A DNA stretch of 64,000 bases, from positions 1,612,001-1,676,000 of the forward strand of contig NZ_CP054141.1 in the NCBI RefSeq assembly GCF_013284035.1, read 5' to 3'. The notes under the pieces were generated by a model. The model saw only the letters and a program-made list of their open reading frames with translations, was not told the DNA's origin and made no database searches. Both the position numbers and the translations under genes were made by a program. The DNA is from Flavobacterium sp. M31R6. Its GTDB lineage: Bacteria; Bacteroidota; Bacteroidia; Flavobacteriales; Flavobacteriaceae. Shown piece after piece: positions 63,609 through 64,000 of this stretch (position 1 is the stretch's first letter; each line of letters starts with the position of its first letter).

Positions 63609-64000
63609 TTACTTCGCTTTTTTTATCAATTGAGCTTCGCCCAGAAACTTTCTTACCTCTATTTTTGGAGTGCCAAGCAAGTAGATTTTGGATGTATGAT
63701 TTGCGTCAATTATTAGTGAAGTATCGGCCATTAGATTGCATATGGCACTGCCTTCGGTAGTAACATCAGTATTTTTTACAGTGAAGTTGAAACCAGTAAA
63801 TACAGTATTATTATCTTGTCGAATAACTGCGTTGGTGGCTTCTCCTTCTATTGTTGCTGTGGCTTTTTGGTACAAATCAAATGCAATATCCGTAGTGGTA
63901 GCCAGAGCTTTGATTTGTGCATTTTTACTTAGTTGAATTTTAGCTTTTTCAGCTTTTAAATTCAATTCTATCTTAGATTTATCATCGGATATTAACGTAA
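63609..64000 (-). CDS. DUF2807 / GIN-domain putative adhesin (5' end outside window)
   Basis: C-terminal part of a secreted beta-helical protein of the DUF2807 (head GIN domain) family. The frame is open through the right edge; the visible text (ISDDKSKIELNLKAEKAKIQL, then KATATIEGEATNAVIRQDN, then KIYLLGTPKIEVRKFLGEAQLIKK) has the short alternating beta strands and the YLLGTPKIE ending typical of the family, in which GxP-containing strands pack into a parallel beta-helix. The TTG at 63965 is therefore not the start. Function unknown; usually exported. Confidence 0.78.
   Translation of the reverse strand, partial: TLISDDKSKIELNLKAEKAKIQLSKNAQIKALATTTDIAFDLYQKATATIEGEATNAVIRQDNNTVFTGFNFTVKNTDVTTEGSAICNLMADTSLIIDANHTSKIYLLGTPKIEVRKFLGEAQLIKKAK

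Overview
The window reads as the chromosome of a Flavobacterium-like member of the Bacteroidota. It is AT-rich, has Bacteroidota-type promoters (TAnnTTTG -7 boxes), encodes surface proteins with type IX secretion (T9SS) C-terminal signals, and its housekeeping proteins (DapF, MltG, DivIC-like, methylmalonyl-CoA mutase, TrxB) look flavobacterial. This assignment comes from reading the sequence; no search was run.

Layout. 1-14.2 kb is ordinary chromosome: an HtrA-type protease (cut by the window edge), dapF, an ORF6N protein, a GNAT acetyltransferase, mltG, a small lysozyme-like protein, a secreted PepSY-like protein, a leftward group udk / divIC-like / two methylmalonyl-CoA mutase subunits, and a BlaI/BlaR1-like pair with a palindromic operator. 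14.3-34.8 kb holds two giant divergent T9SS adhesins (2865 and 3564 aa) built from near-identical tandem repeats.

34.92-62.36 kb is a genomic island of about 27.4 kb inserted in the 3' end of tRNA-Pro(UGG). A 15-bp copy of the tRNA end lies at the far left (34922-34936), the intact tRNA is on the right (62347-62421), and a tyrosine integrase (60803-62047) with an excisionase-like HTH protein sits beside the tRNA. The left part (35.3-43.0 kb) is an array of same-strand genes (Ntn-hydrolase-like, HrgA-like, Shedu-like DUF4263, HNH, NERD) separated by imperfect inverted repeats of about 116-125 bp that resemble integron attC sites, with no integron integrase. The centre (43.2-52.6 kb) is a four-gene leftward operon: type I restriction subunit HsdR, an HsdM-HsdS fusion, a 932-aa protein joining a HARE-type HTH, a methyltransferase fold lacking its NPPF catalytic motif, a DNA-specificity region and a histidine-kinase module, and a response regulator whose C-terminus resembles HEPN/abortive-infection domains. 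This is the best candidate here for an undescribed system: type I restriction wired to a phosphorelay. The right part (53.1-62.0 kb) is the island backbone: XRE regulator, HEPN protein, small conserved genes, an AbiEii/DUF6922 pair, a MobC-like protein without a relaxase, excisionase-like protein and integrase.

Beyond the island the chromosome resumes with trxB and a partial DUF2807 (GIN-domain) protein cut by the right edge.
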